In this document: one piece after another, positions 36,643-48,723 of the stretch
How positions within the stretch are numbered: position 1 is the first letter of the stretch
Layout: each line of letters starts with the position of its first letter
Origin: Diphasiastrum complanatum
Taxonomy: Eukaryota > Streptophyta > Lycopodiopsida > Lycopodiales > Lycopodiaceae
Assembly: GCA_029204225.1 (NCBI GenBank)
Contig: CM055097.1
Location: 35,650,804 to 35,714,803 of the forward strand
DNA: 64,000 nt
Reading direction: 5' to 3'
Position numbers and translations under genes: made by a program
The notes under the pieces: generated by a model
The model's input: the letters and a program-made list of their open reading frames with translations, nothing else
What the model was told of the DNA's origin: nothing
Databases searched by the model: none

Positions 36643-37356
36643 TCTTAAAAACCCGTTCCGACCCTTTTTGGCCGGAATGTACTCTACGTTCCGAATGTAC
36701 TGGATCGGAATGTTTTTTTTTAAACATAAAAAAAGCAGGTCCTGGAATGCTTCAGCAATTTCAGTTAATGAGAATCTCCAACTGCAGTGGCCACATTGAT
36801 TCCAAGCATATCTGTATACTGACATTGATTTCAAGTGCATCTGTATTCTGATATTGAGAATTTTCATAAATGATTGACCATCTGCGTGATATTATTTCAC
36901 ATGAACAAAAGCCTACCTCCTAGAGAAGCCTGCTCTGCCCCTGCATATGATCCACTACTACTAGATGTTGTCTCAATCTGATCTACTGTATGGCTGTCTC
37001 GAGCGCGCAAATATATCTCTCAACCGGTGACGTCTATCCAGCGTAGCTGACTCCAGTAATCTCCAGCTATTTTTTTATAGGTTGAAGTCAGTATCGCTGT
37101 TTTTTTCCTTGTTACAAAATACCCACTCTTAAGCCAGATCATCCTAGGAATTCCTTCGGGCCAGCTAGCTTTTCGCCCCATCACTCCGCTTTGCATCAGA
37201 GCTGAGCCAGGTAGGGAAATGGCAGGAACAGCGATATTACAGTATCGCGCTTTTTCCGTTCGTAAAATTTAAAAAAAAAATCTTTTGGTCTAGTTCCGGA
37301 ACGGAATGCGTTCCAGAACGCGTTCCGTTCAGGAACGGGCAACTATGCGGCTGGGG
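36643..37356. mobile_element. ~714-bp non-autonomous insertion in copy 2, TSD TATGGG
   Basis: Copy 1 reads straight through this position (minus strand near 2,690). Here the sequence between two copies of TATGGG (36,637-36,642 and 37,357-37,362) is extra. Near the ends, CCCGTTCC (36,652-36,659) is repeated inverted as GGAACGGG (37,332-37,339). The last 50 bases hold five GTTCC/GGAAC motifs including the palindrome GTTCCGGAAC (37,293-37,302), and the first 80 hold similar CGTTCCG/GGAATG pieces. No ORF with a transposase domain. This fits a MITE-like DNA transposon with subterminal repeats; the superfamily is unresolved. Confidence 0.65.
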
Positions 37357-38573
37357 TATGGGGTGTCTTCCTTTAGCATGGATTTTGTAACATACGGTTT
37401 GTCTATCTTGCAACAAAATGAATAGTCAGAAGTTATAGCTTATCGAACTCCATATGAGATTGTAATTTTCCAACTTCGTATGCAAGCGCAGCGTATAAAA
37501 CAGGTGCTGGATTCCACTAATGCTATTTATTTAGAATTCCTGAAGCCGCAGGTTAAACCATCTATTAGTAAGCATTGTGAAGTTGTAATGCGAATTTCTT
37601 CTGTGTGCTCAAGCTTGTGCATATTTTTATGGCAGGAGAAAAAAAAATTCCGTCTGATAATGAGAGAGTTGTCTCAATTCTGTATGTGATCGAAGCTTTT
37701 GGATTGTGACGAGTTAAAACAGATTTTGGAGGAAAATGGCTGCTGCTTCGAAAAATTCTAACTAACTCACAGCATGCCCATCACATCTTCCACGATCGTG
37801 CTTATGTCTAAAATTGATGATCAAACAGGCCTTGCTCTGAAGATGAAGCACTATAAAGTTGCCCAGTGCTTTCTTTAACATATTTACACCTTGGGACTGT
37901 CTACAGTGACAGGTCTATTTCCAAACACAGTACAGTGCTTCTTGGTTTCCAAGGGGACGCTCTAACTTGGGACCAAAGAAACTTTAGATGGCAAGCTAAC
38001 CAACAAAGCCGACCCCATTGGGTCAAACACAGTACAATGGAAATTGACACCACCGAAAGCTTGAACTTTTATTATGTTAAGCCTGCATCAGCCTACAGCT
38101 TGGTTAAGATGGCGTTAGATCAACTTGATCTGAAAAGTTGATCATGCCATCGGTCAGTTCTATGTTTGTGGGTACATAGATATCTACTGAAAGAAAATTT
38201 AGTGAGCTAGTCTCTTGACAAATCATTTGAATCATAAGCTTTTGCGAAAGTTTCTTCATAATTCTTCAAATAAACCAGCATTGATTTGTGGTATTATGAT
38301 TCTATTGGCGTAGCATGCAAACCAGTTTAGAGAATTTATTGTTCACATAGTGTTCTATATATTATTCTTGTAAACAGTAAATTTGTAGCACCCATCAACA
38401 GCCGAGTAGGTGGTGAATGCAAAAAACTGATATCTCTGTGTGGCATGCACATGCATGAACAGTTTATTTTGAAAATCTGTAGGACATAATCATTTGTGCC
38501 AAGAGTGTCTTGTTTAGTTGCAGAATAAGTTGAGGTTTGTGTTTCTCGCATACATTTATTTGGGTATGATAGA

Positions 38574-41500
38574 CTCCAGCTGCATTGCAACTGAGGGAAA
38601 TAATATAAACGAAATATTCATGAAACAAGCTTGTTTTTTCAATGTGAATTTGGATTTATTTATGGCTACTTATGATTGTGTTGCTAGTATAACTCAATAT
38701 CACACTGGTTATTATATCCTTGACCATGTAATTAATGTAACACATGTTATGAATTCATGTTTAGCCAAATTTTCAACAACATAAAATTGAGCTAAAATAA
38801 GTTTTGATTTAAAGAATATTTGATGTATTTTGCTATACTTAGTAAAATACTAAGCAATAAAATAATGGCCCTTTACTATATTTAGAGAAGTTGCCAAATT
38901 GGGTTTATGAGCCTATAATGTTGTTTTGATAAAAGATGCCTTAGAATTGCCTTAATATTGTTGATTAGAATTTTAGGCTTAATTGACATTGCCGAGTTCT
39001 ATGGCATTTGACAATGTACTCTTTTGAAACATTTTTATAAAGTTCCCCAATTATCGTGAGTACTCTCTTAAAATTAAAGGGTAGGAAGACATGAGCACAA
39101 GAAGTTGCAATTTTTCAAGATGAGCAATGAACAAGCCGAAATCAATCATGGAATCACAATTGGCTAATATGAAGGATGTTTGGTAATTGAAAAATGTTGT
39201 TTTCAATTTGTGGGAGTTTTGACATGGTTTTGACACCACGCTTGTGGTTATGGATAATTAAGACAATGTTTGATTCAATTGTGATTGTGGGATCGAAGAA
39301 GCCATTCCAAAAAATTAAAAAATGCCCAAAATTTTTATTCAGGTAAAGATAAAGGGGCCTTTTTCTCATATTGACAAAGGGTCAAGTGTTCTTGAAGAAC
39401 TCACCTTTCAATGAAAGGTGATTATGCAAAAGAGTCATTTTCTCAAGAGAGAAAGAGGTGATTGAAAAAGAAATTGTGGTTCATCTGCATTTGAGAGGAG
39501 TAAAGGTAGCAAGAGTAACATGTTTAGAGAAGAGTGATGTCATGATTCCCTACCCTCCATAATAAACTCAAGCAATGATCCATAGTGAATACTTCAATGA
39601 CTCTTCTTGAAATCTTAATGTTTGAATAACCTAAAAAGTATGATTATTTTTGTGCATGATTATAAGAAGGCATGGTGCATTCTTGTTGTTACCAAAATCT
39701 AACATTGATAGGCCTTAAATGAGCTAGTTTAAGATTGGTCCTAACGGTATAACTGCAGTAAATAACCTACAATATTCCAAGTATATAGGCAATGAAATTG
39801 TAATTCTAACATATTGCTAAGAATCACAATGTAAAGTAGTAAACAACTATCATGTTCTTTAGCATACTCTATGAAAAAATGGTGGTATTAAATTTGAAAT
39901 ATATATAACTTTTCTATATAAGCTTGGATTCAGATGAACCAAAAAGCAAAGTTGCTCTACATTTTTCCTTGATCAATCTATGAAGTGTAAAGAACCATTT
40001 GAACGATGCAATCAAATTTTGTAAGCTATAAATAGAGCATTTTAGAATGAGTCTAAAGTTTATAATATTAAGTTGATAAAAAATGATTCACTATTTGATT
40101 CCTAATCTTACTGAAATAATGTCTAATAGGCATGCACAACATGCGACATTAACTGACTTTTTTGACATTACGGAATTTTACGTAAATTATAGTTCTACGG
40201 GAATTGTCAGCCATAAATCCTAATTTTTGTCCTAACTGTTAGAGCACATGCGTATAATCTAAACCACTCATGCATGTCAAAATCACTCTGAGAATCAATA
40301 TGCAGACATTCCATGCAAGCTCAATATCACCAAATAGGAAATCGACATGCATGCAATCAGAACAATTCGAAATTTTGCCAATTTTGGTCACAAAATTGCA
40401 AAACTTCAAATGATCATATATTTGGCTACAGGACACCAATTTGGGTGTTGTAAAACTCAGAACAGAGGGAGACCTAGTGAATAAGAACTTGCTATGTCAA
40501 CCTGCCACCTAGGCTTCACACGTGTGAGTTCAAAGCTGCCAAAAAACTGTAGGAGGGCGCACTTTTTCAAGACCAATCTGTCCAAAAACATGTAAACACC
40601 CAACCAAGCCTAAAAGTGATGATCCAAATAGTCTTAAATGGTCTCTAAGAGTTCCATGAAGCCTTCATACAGATCCTATGAAGTAGTATGGGCTGAGAAC
40701 CATGATTTCTTGATTTCACGGAAGTCAAAATAGGCACAAAATTTATGGAATTGGAACCTAAGCCTCCACCCATCAATTTACAGGTCTGATAGCTTGTTGG
40801 GAAGGTAAAAAGGAATACTAATCATGCTATAAAAAATCCAAAATGATTCCCTTATGGATTTAGGAAAATCCACCTCCCAAAATTCACCAAAAATGGTCCA
40901 TTTTTGCTCCTTTTTGACTTCCTACAAGTTCAATTGCTGGAAATCTTGGCTCTAACTTCAAGAGAAACTTCTTAAGACTATGATTCATCTCTTTACATGC
41001 TCTAATTGGTGTTCTACAGCCTCCTACCATCCAATTTCATGAAAAAACAAACAAAAATCATGAATTTTGGCTTTTTTCTGATTTTTTCACCATGACAAAG
41101 TGGAAATTTATGGCAAGAACATTTTTCTTCAACACATGCAAATCTATTTACAGGATTATAACCATCTAATTGATCTGAACTTATTGGATTTTGGTTGTTA
41201 CTATCTATTTTATGTCAAAAAGCATGAAAAACCAAGCAAATTTGACCACAACGTAGCTTAGAATCCAAAATTATGGGAAGATCCAACATGCAACATGAAT
41301 TTCAACACTACAATGGAAGTACACTTGCTGGAAATTTTAGACCAATTTTGAGTTACACATGCTAAAACTCCAAAAAGACAACCAAAATTGAATTCCTAGC
41401 ACAATTATCTATAAACCACAATGAAATCGAGAGAGACATGGATCATGTAAATTGAAATTGGGAAGATCCACCAACATCCTCCTCTTGGATGAGAATATTA

Positions 41501-42000
41501 GTTGATCTCCACCAAGCTCCAATGAAAGCACCACCTCTCCAAGCTTGTAAGCCTTGCTTTGATATCATTAAAAGGGAAGCTCCTCAAGATCCTACTTACA
41601 AACACAAACACAATGGAGAAATCACCCAACCAAGTAGAAGCATCCAATAATACTCTAGAAGCTTCACCCCAAAGCCAAAGATTAGGAAGCATGAAAGTAG
41701 AGTGAAAGCCTGGTAATGAATCAATCATAGATATGAGGAGTAGGGCGAGTGTGGCCTCTTCTTATAGAGCCATGAACCACCTGTGCACATTGACATGCAA
41801 GGTCCTAACTCTCTTATACTTAGATTCCTTCAAAATAGAGTCTCTGTGCTTAGATTCTCTATTCATAGAATTGTTATTGATAACTCTACACATGCACCTA
41901 TTCCAAACCTTGTCTAAACTCCATTTAGTGTGTTATGGGCCTCACAAGAATATTAGTTACTTTCGAATCACGTCCTGTATGACATGGCATAACTAACAGC
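38574..42000. other. AT-rich intergenic region
   Basis: No supported gene over 3.4 kb. One stretch (about 40,500-40,575) resembles 59,505-59,580: CACCTAGGCTTCACACGTG followed by TAGGAGGGCGCACTTTT. A shorter similarity (GATGAACCAAA.AGCAAA) links ~39,936 with ~60,785. Both probably mark related, decayed retroelement sequence on the minus strand. Confidence 0.4.
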
Positions 42001-42009
42001 TTGTTTCAC

Positions 42010-43243
42010 TAGAGTACCGTCGTGTATCCAAGACTAGGAGTATACTAAATCCTATGTACTGGTCATGGACATAACACATACGTTCAAAGTTGTGAATACT
42101 GCCAACAAAACAAAGTAAAAAGACTCAAAGTTGCGGGTCTTCTACATCCCTTGGAAATTCCCAGCAAGAAATGGAAAAGTATTTCAATGGATTTTGTGGT
42201 TGGACTCCCTAAAACCCGGAGTGATCACGATGCCATTAGGGTGGTGGTTGATAGGCTAACCAAGATGGTGCAATTTATACCAACTAAAATAATTGTCAAG
42301 GCATTTGAACTAGCCCAAATTTACATTGAAAAGTTGTTCAGATTCTATGGTTTGCCAAATGATATTATTAGTGATCGTGACTCCAAGTTCACTGGCAAAT
42401 TCTGGCAAGTAGTTTTTGAAAAACTTGAAACAACCCCTAGTCTTAGTTCTTCGGATTACCTAGAATTTGATGGGCAGATAGAATGTGTCAACCATTGGAA
42501 GATATGCTTAGAGCATATGTTTCTCATCGAGAGTCTGATTGGGAAAAGCATCTCCCAACAGTTGAGTTCGCTCACAATAGTGCCAAGCATTCTGCTACCA
42601 GATTCAGTCCTTTTATGCTGATGTATGGCTTCAGCTGCGTCCTCCAGTTTCGGTCGGGCTCAAAGGTCTCAAGGTGTAGGCTAGAGTAGATTTTCTGTCA
42701 TATATACAAGAAATGCTTCTAGTGGCCAAGGAAAGCATAAAAATCGCTCAAGACAGAGCTCAATTTTATTCTAACTATGGTCGCTCACCTCGGGATATTG
42801 AGGTCGGACCTAGGTGTATCTTAAAATTCCTAAAGTATCAAAGGTACTTCGGATGGAAAAATGTCATAAGCTATTCCCTCGATACAGCGGACCTTATAAG
42901 ATTGTAAAGAAAATCAACCCGGTCGCTTATCAGCTAGATCTTCCAGTTGGGGTTGGGGTTCATCTTGTTTTCCATGTAAGTAAAGGAACGACTTAGTAGG
43001 AAGAATTCTCTTCTGGAAGGTGAATTGGTTGAGTTAGAGGATCTATCTACCTTTGTTCCTAATGTACCTGAAAAAGTGGTTGACGTTCATTGTCACCAAT
43101 TGAGAAACCGTTTGGTTTGTAAATTTCTCGTACATTGGAAAAGCAAGTCAGATGATGAGGACACTTGGGAGAGAGAAGACTATTTAAGACTGAACTTCCC
43201 TAGTTTGCTCCCATTGGGAGGAGACTCTGAGAGGGAGAGGGAA
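42010..43243 (+). pseudogene. Ty3/gypsy integrase with chromodomain, broken (chromovirus type)
   Basis: Integrase end of a chromovirus. The HHCC region is present (SCEYCQQNK at ~42,095), then the core with D in ISMDFVVGLP, and YGLPNDIISDRDSKFTGKFW with its Asp. The frame shifts near 42,480, so the core's Glu region (VNQ-type) is read in another frame (42,483-42,689). The C-terminal part continues at 42,713-42,996 and a chromodomain-like fold at 43,025-43,215 (RNRLVCKFLVHWKSKSDDE, TWEREDYLR). No RT or RNase H lies upstream: the element is cut at about 42,000, which I read as an inversion breakpoint. The PPT (GAGAGGGAGAGGGAA, 43,229-43,243) ends it. Confidence 0.82.
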
Positions 43244-43783
43244 TGTTACATACCCATAAGGGCACGCAACAGGAAACTTGAGGCGACAGTCTCAGTTTTG
43301 GGACGGAACGTTGATCTGGAGCTATAGGTATTTTGGGTTCCACGTGTCAATGTCTCATTGGCACACGATAACTCATTGTTATGGACCCACTTCAGTGTGC
43401 ACAACTTTCGCGTGTCGATGGTCATGTGTGACTCCTGTGGAGGGAGATGACCCACCTGGACTATGTATATAGAGATGGATCTCCATGAGCTTGGCATTCA
43501 TTCTTCCTTGGAGAATGAAGAGCTCTTCCACTGGTGGTTAGGTCAGGACGAGTATCTAGGCCTCAAGATGTAGGTAGGTGAGGGTCGAGGGTAAGGCATG
43601 GTAGTATGGGACACCATGGCTTATAGGAAAGCCGCGCTTGCTCGATGGTGGTCTATAGCTCCAATGCACAGGGGTGAGGTGGCAGTACCTCCATGGTTGG
43701 ACTTCTATGGTTGGGCGGTAATGTAGCGCTCATCACCTGATTGTGCTTTAGCAATGACCGGCACGACGATGGAAATTCTAACA
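43244..43783 (+). repeat. 3' LTR of the chromovirus
   Basis: TGTTACATACCC ... GGAAATTCTAACA, ~540 bp, directly after the PPT. It is repeated in inverse orientation at 60,916-61,441. It contains a TATA-like TATGTATATAGAGA at ~43,463. The next five bases are ATTAG, the proposed decayed target duplication, and then copia coding sequence resumes. Confidence 0.85.
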
Positions 43784-43788
43784 ATTAG

Positions 43789-45481
43789 AAGGTCGAATTT
43801 GACACACAAGGTTGCACAACTTTTGACAAATCTCGAAAAGTTCTAGCTTTCGAGAGAAGAAGTGGCAATTTTTATAAAATCAGCCACTACAATTCTTCTA
43901 ATTGTCAAGCTCTGAATCAGCTAATATGCCTTTGCATTTCAGATTAGGCCATCACAATTGTAATAGTATTCAACAAATGTCCAAACAGAATTTAGTATAA
44001 GATCTGTCTTCAACTAGCAAATTCGAATCATACTCCATGCAAAAGATGTATTACCAGCAAGCATGCTAGAAGTCCACCTATTTTTGAATTAGTTCACACT
44101 TCTAGAAATTTGCTAGATCTTGTACATATGGACATTTGTGGCCCTATGCATACTATTTCCACAAAGGGAGCTATCTACTTATTGACTTTTATTGATGAGT
44201 CTCAGAGGACTACAACTTATTTCTTGAAGGAAAAATCTGATAGCTTCAAATGCTTCAAGCAGTTCAAAGCATCAGCAAAAAATTTGATCCAGAGAATAAT
44301 CAAAACTCAATGCTTTGATGGAGGGGGAGTATTTATCTCCACTAAATTCAAAGTCTATTGCAAGGCCCGCAGAATACAACTACAACATACAACCAGCTAC
44401 TCACCTCAGTCCAATGGTGTAGCTCAAAGAAAGAATTATCCACTCATTGCAAGTGCCAAGAGCATGTTGGCCCATGCCTCTCTTCCAAAGAAATTATGGG
44501 CAGAAGCTGTTACTACAACAGCCTATCTACAAAATCGATCCATTACAATGGCCTTGAATGGAAAGACACCTTATCATGTGTGGATAGGATCGAAGCCATC
44601 ACTCACAAATATTAGAGTGTTTGGATGCAAAGCATTCAATCAGGTCTCTGCTGATCTAAAGCAAAATCCGACCCAAGGATCGAACAGTCAAAATCGGACC
44701 CTAGGGTTGACCAGTCAAAATCTGATTCAAGGGTCAAATAGCAACAGATCAATCTTTATTGGCTACTCTCTAGATCAGAAGGCATACAAGCTCTACAACC
44801 TAGACACTTAGAAAGCATTCACGAGCAAAAATGTCAATTTTTTAGAAGACCAATTTTTTGACCACAAAGAAAAAGTTGCACAGACTTTTGATTCAAGGGT
44901 CGAACAGTCAAAAATCGATATTGACTTGGAAAAGGGTCAGAATCTCAATGGACCAAATCACATCAAAGGATCGAATTTCAAAGATCAAATCGATCCAAAC
45001 AACCTCCACTACTAAATGAGAATGGTTTCTGTCCAAACTAGCCTACTACTTCATGTAGATATCAAATACAAATTCTGAGGCAAAGTCAATCACTAATGTT
45101 GACCAGTGCAACGCAACAAAAGACAACAAATCTGCATTTTTAAATGAGAATGTTTTCTATCCAAACTCGACAAACTCGAATTTTCATTTCATGTCTGTAT
45201 CGGATTTTTTCATCAACTACACTCTATGTAGATGATACTCTACTATTCAGTATCAATCTGAATCTGATGAAGGATCTAAAATGCAATTTAGCACTGGAGT
45301 TCAAAAGGTCTGATAAAATTCTAGCCAATTGTTGTCACGGAGTACAAAAATCGACCCAACAAAACAAATTTGATGGTAGCAGATTACTTCACAACGACTT
45401 TGGCAAAAGAGCACCAGCTCAGATTCAACGACAAGTTAAATCTGAAGATCAAAGTCTTTCAGGATCCACATTAAGGGGGAG
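43789..45481 (+). pseudogene. Ty1/copia pre-integrase, integrase and RT remnant (3' half of a copia element)
   Basis: The pre-integrase/HHCC region starts at once (LAFERRSGNFYKI, LHFRLGHHN, then C-x2-C at ~44,040, with stops). The integrase core lies in the open frame 44,110-44,811: HMDICGP keeps the first Asp, CFDGGGVF keeps the second in a changed context, and GVAQRKN has Gln where the catalytic Glu belongs, so it is inactive. The later part carries a short internal repeat (QGSNS / SQN). RT is reduced to YVDDTLLFS (~45,225) with stops around it; RNase H is missing. The PPT TTAAGGGGGAG is at 45,471-45,481. The start abuts the chromovirus LTR, and the missing gag-protease half is at 61,447-62,556 on the other strand. 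Confidence 0.82.
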
Positions 45482-46241
45482 TGTTGGAATTTGATGCTCA
45501 ACCTCAAATCCGTTTGTTAATGAGCATCCTGTAAACTTTACAAAATCCAAAAAACATAAGGCTCGAGTTTTTCCAGAAGATTGAAAAATCTAGTATCAAA
45601 TCTTTTTGACACAAATGTCAAGCCTAACAAACTGAGATTTTCCAACTCTGGATCAAATCGGGCATCTTCAATCTTAGATTGGATCGAATCGGGTCTGATT
45701 TTTCTGACCCTGGAAAATCCGACCTTGACTATATTTTTGACCCAGTGTAAAAATTGATCCTTTGTATATTTTCGATATTGTTGACCTAAAATCCAACCCA
45801 ACAACTTCGCATTGACAATCTGCCTACATTGTACATGCAGTTATAGTCTAGAGGCGGTTGTACTAACTATAGAAAATATTAGTTATATATATATTTTAGT
45901 AGTATATCAAGATAAGTATCTTCATCAAAAAACTACTTCTGATCTTCTGATATCTACAACATCTAATAATTGTTTCCATCAATTCATTCAGATACTTTTG
46001 TTGCATGTCTTATCACACACAACGATCAAAGTTCTCATTCTGTAGCCAGTTGAAGTTTTCACTTCATGTGAATGTATTCCTTGTGGATATTAATCAGAGT
46101 ACATTTTGTCTTCACTCAGTTATTGTTCCATTGCGCATTGTATATTCCTTCATTTTGAACGTTTTGCTGCTAGCTATGACACATCCAATAGTACTGCCCA
46201 CCTGCTCAAGCTTCCACTCACAAACCCATTGATTTTCAAAA
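45482..46241 (+). repeat. 3' LTR of the copia element
   Basis: Starts TGTTGGAATTTGATGC after the PPT. It matches the reverse complement of 62,569-63,339 over its length (GCATGTACA.TGTAGGCAG-type region near 45,825, CATTGCGCATTGTATATTCC at ~46,130). The first ~300 bases contain several copies of GGGTC/GACCC-type words also present in the coding part. Confidence 0.8.
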
Positions 46242-46656
46242 TGTCGGTACAATTGTTTCTATTTCTATCAATGTACATTCATTTTAACACTAGTTGTTGT
46301 ATGTCATGCATGTGCTGCGTAACAACACACGCGTTGGGACTTGGTCCCGTCGACGACAACCTTGCCTACCTTAAAGAGAAAACACTATGCATATATTGAC
46401 ATATAGGTTTGAATACAATAATTCCCCTTTGATAGTTTTGAATGTGATTTGCTTGCTTCTCTCTTAAGTTCATTAGCTTCTATGCTCATGTTGTCTAATA
46501 TCATAACTGCACACAGAGAAGATCCTGTCACTTTTCCATTTAAAGAGCACTCTGGTGGGGGATCCAAAGTAATCGACATTTTTCTGCCACAAGCTGTAGT
46601 GAATTCGATTGAGTATTTGGTTACTATAACTCGTTTAGCCCATAGGGAAACCTCAG
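46242..46656. other. Spacer between copia LTR and TRIM
   Basis: No assignable gene. The plus-strand 81-codon frame at 46,449-46,694 runs into the TRIM. Its origin is unclear; it could be the remnant of another retroelement whose PPT is at 47,134. Confidence 0.35.
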
Positions 46657-47025
46657 TGAAATTATTTTACACTTGGTGCATGTGGTCGGGCTAACCTAGG
46701 ACCTCCCTCATTCCGGTGGGGTGATCTGCCAGTGAACTACCTATCCATTTGTGTTCCTAGAGTGTTGTGCAAGGGTTATATCCTTGACACTTTCTAACAC
46801 TCCCCCAAGGCATAGCCGTTTTTAGCTACTGCCCACCTAGACCACACCCACAACCATGGCTCTGATACCATGTAACCGTTTTTACACTTGGTGCATATGG
46901 TCGGCAGGCTTGGGATTGAACCTAGGATCTCCCTCATTCTGGTGGGGTGCTCTACCACTGAGCTCCCTATCCGTTTGTGTTCCTAGAGTGTTGTGCAAGG
47001 GCTATAGCCTTGACACTTTCTAACA
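46657..47025 (-). mobile_element. TRIM (miniature LTR retrotransposon) with tRNA-like promoter in its LTR
   Basis: On the minus strand: LTR-A (47,025-46,871, 155 bp, TGTTAGAAAG...GGTTACA), a PBS TGGTATCAGAGCC at 46,870-46,858 immediately after it (perfect to the usual tRNA-iMet type), an internal region of 71 bp with no ORF, a PPT GCCTTGGGGGAG (46,811-46,800), and LTR-B (46,799-46,657, 143 bp). Total 369 bp. This is the diagnostic architecture of a TRIM: it moves only with proteins supplied in trans. LTR-A contains a tRNA-like module. The flanking 5-mers (CTCAG and AAGCA) do not match, so the target duplication has decayed or LTR-B is truncated. Confidence 0.82.
46898..46970 (-). promoter_or_regulatory. 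tRNA-like module (A box and B box) inside the TRIM LTR
   Basis: Minus strand: GGATAGGGAGCTCAGTGGTA is followed by GAGC, then ~35 bases later GGTTCAATCCC. GCTCAGTGGTAGAGC is a canonical D-arm (4-bp stem), i.e. a Pol III A box. GGTTCAATCCC matches the B-box consensus GGTTCGANTCC at all but one or two positions. The acceptor and anticodon stems do not pair well, so it is not a working tRNA gene. LTR-B has lost the B box through a ~12-bp deletion. Confidence 0.65.
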
Positions 47026-47133
47026 AAGCAATGGAGATCAAATTGCAACATGTATATTCTTCAGATTGCCTTGCTGATGATTAGCCTTAGGTGTTGTAGA
47101 TAAATGTACCATAGATGTACTAAGCTAAAAATT

Positions 47134-48100
47134 GAGGAGGAGTGTTAGAATTGACAATTTTTACCTTTGTAATTTGATCTAGTTGATATCCATGTGGATC
47201 CACATGTGTGAGGACTTGTCCAAACATGTGATATGTCAAGTATTAAGTGTATATACTTTTCATTTGAGACAAATCTCAAATCTCCCAAAAAGGAATTATC
47301 TCCTAGAATGTAGGAATCTAGAAGGTCAACACTAGCCACCAATGATGATGTGGCAAATTGGTGGAATGTTAGCCAAAGAGGATTTGGATACGCACTATGA
47401 GGTGTCTCTGTTAGCTGATTCTATGGAATCCCCAAGATGTTGGGCTAAAGCTATGTCAAGAGTACCTCTCACCTTGGACCGAGGAGGTCTCTGTATGGAT
47501 GAGAAAGATGAAGAATGAGAGCCAAGATATACCAGCTAGGACAATAGTGGTTGAAATCTTGTGAGCCTCATGGTGGATCCCCAAAGAAGGAATGACCATG
47601 TAGGAGCTAGTATTGGTAATAAATGTTGTAGACCCCTCTTAAAGAAAGTGGAGTGAGCCACCTTTTGACAGTGACCTCTAGTGGAGGATACATTTTTACT
47701 TGTAATTTGTTAGAATGTGGAATTGCCACTTAGGCTCCACCTAGGCAGCTCGTGATTAGCTTATTTAAGGGCCCCCCTCTCTTGTGATTTAGCTTTTGTT
47801 GCAATGCTCTTGCTCTTGTTTCAAATAAGACAGACCTTCCACGAGTTTTGAGCCTTAGGCTCTAGCTCAAAACATTAGTTGTGGAGTAATTTGATTTCCA
47901 GTTTCTTGTTTATGCATGTGGATTAATGTAGGACCAACATTGTGGTATTTCATTTTGATTTGGTTTGTGGTGTAAGTCTTGCAAGCTCTTTACATTCCAT
48001 CTCTTGATGTTCTTGAATTCAAAAACCAAGAAACGTGTGTTTCTTGATCTTGGACACTCAAAATGCTTTTTAGACTAGTTTCTTATTTTCTTGTTTTTTT
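47134..48100 (+). repeat. Possible solo or partial LTR
   Basis: A PPT-like GAGGAGGAG (47,134-47,142) is followed by TGTTAGAATTGACAATTTT, the usual start of an LTR. A TATA-like CTTATTTAAGG lies at ~47,758. There is no second copy in the window, so the end is a guess. The 62-90-codon frames across it have no known domain. Confidence 0.3.
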
Positions 48101-48196
48101 CATGTTTGATGTTTAGATTAAATCCGAGTTTCACCATTGTTTCCAATTGATATTACTATAGGTAGAAGTAGCATTTGTGTAGTATTCATCCATGTT

Positions 48197-48723
48197 TCAC
48201 GCTGATCTGTTGATGAATGCTATGGCTTGGATTTCCCAATGGTTGTAAGTGCTTTCAAGAAGTGAACGAACTAGAGCATCCTCTGACGGGTAGGATAACA
48301 CCGCTATACTACACCCAACAACCTTATTGTCTGAGGGACCTTTGAATCCAGATACATTAACCAAGAAATATTTGAAGTCTGGTAACAAACAGTAAGCAAA
48401 GATAAGCAAGTGCCAATTAATATGAAGTGAACAGAGAGTTGAAGTATAACTGATGAGAATCAGTAAACATTTGGTGTCGTTACCTCTTGAACATACACAG
48501 CCTCATTGCACGCATCTTCCAATATGTTGACATTACAACTAGCTAGATCCTTGAAACAATTTTTTCCATCATTCACAAATCTACCACCTTTTAGAACTTT
48601 CTGGATCGAATCTACACCTTCATGCCATCCACACACAATGCCCTTCTCTTTCTTTGTATCCCTATCACAAATTGTCCCAACATTGCTTTCATGATCACCC
48701 ACCTTCTTGAAGTCACGCTCCAC
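48197..48723 (-). other. Two short minus-strand frames, unidentified
   Basis: Frames of 87 codons (48,723-48,460) and 70 codons (48,409-48,197). The first is polar, with cysteines (TICDRD, VCGWHEG, DLASCNVN). They might be exons of a decayed host gene, but I see no domain and no pair of convincing splice sites. Listed because the CTCGACCGG minisatellite begins at its edge. Confidence 0.2.

Larger units (their letters stand above)
33215..38573 (+). repeat. Segmental duplication, copy 2, block A
   Basis: Inverted match to 1,764-6,140, from AAATGACACAAACTGGAACT (33,250; minus strand ~6,110) to TACATTTATTTGGGTATG (~38,550; minus strand ~1,770). It includes the exon-like stretch at 34,944-35,215 and the insertion at 36,643-37,356. 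Confidence 0.8.

Noticed and set aside
46898-46970. A functional tRNA gene
   Set aside because: D-arm and B box are good, but acceptor and anticodon stems do not pair, and it lies inside an LTR; kept as a promoter-like module only.
47134-48100. A complete LTR retrotransposon downstream of the TRIM
   Set aside because: Only a PPT-like tract and an LTR-like start are visible; no partner LTR, PBS or coding domain.
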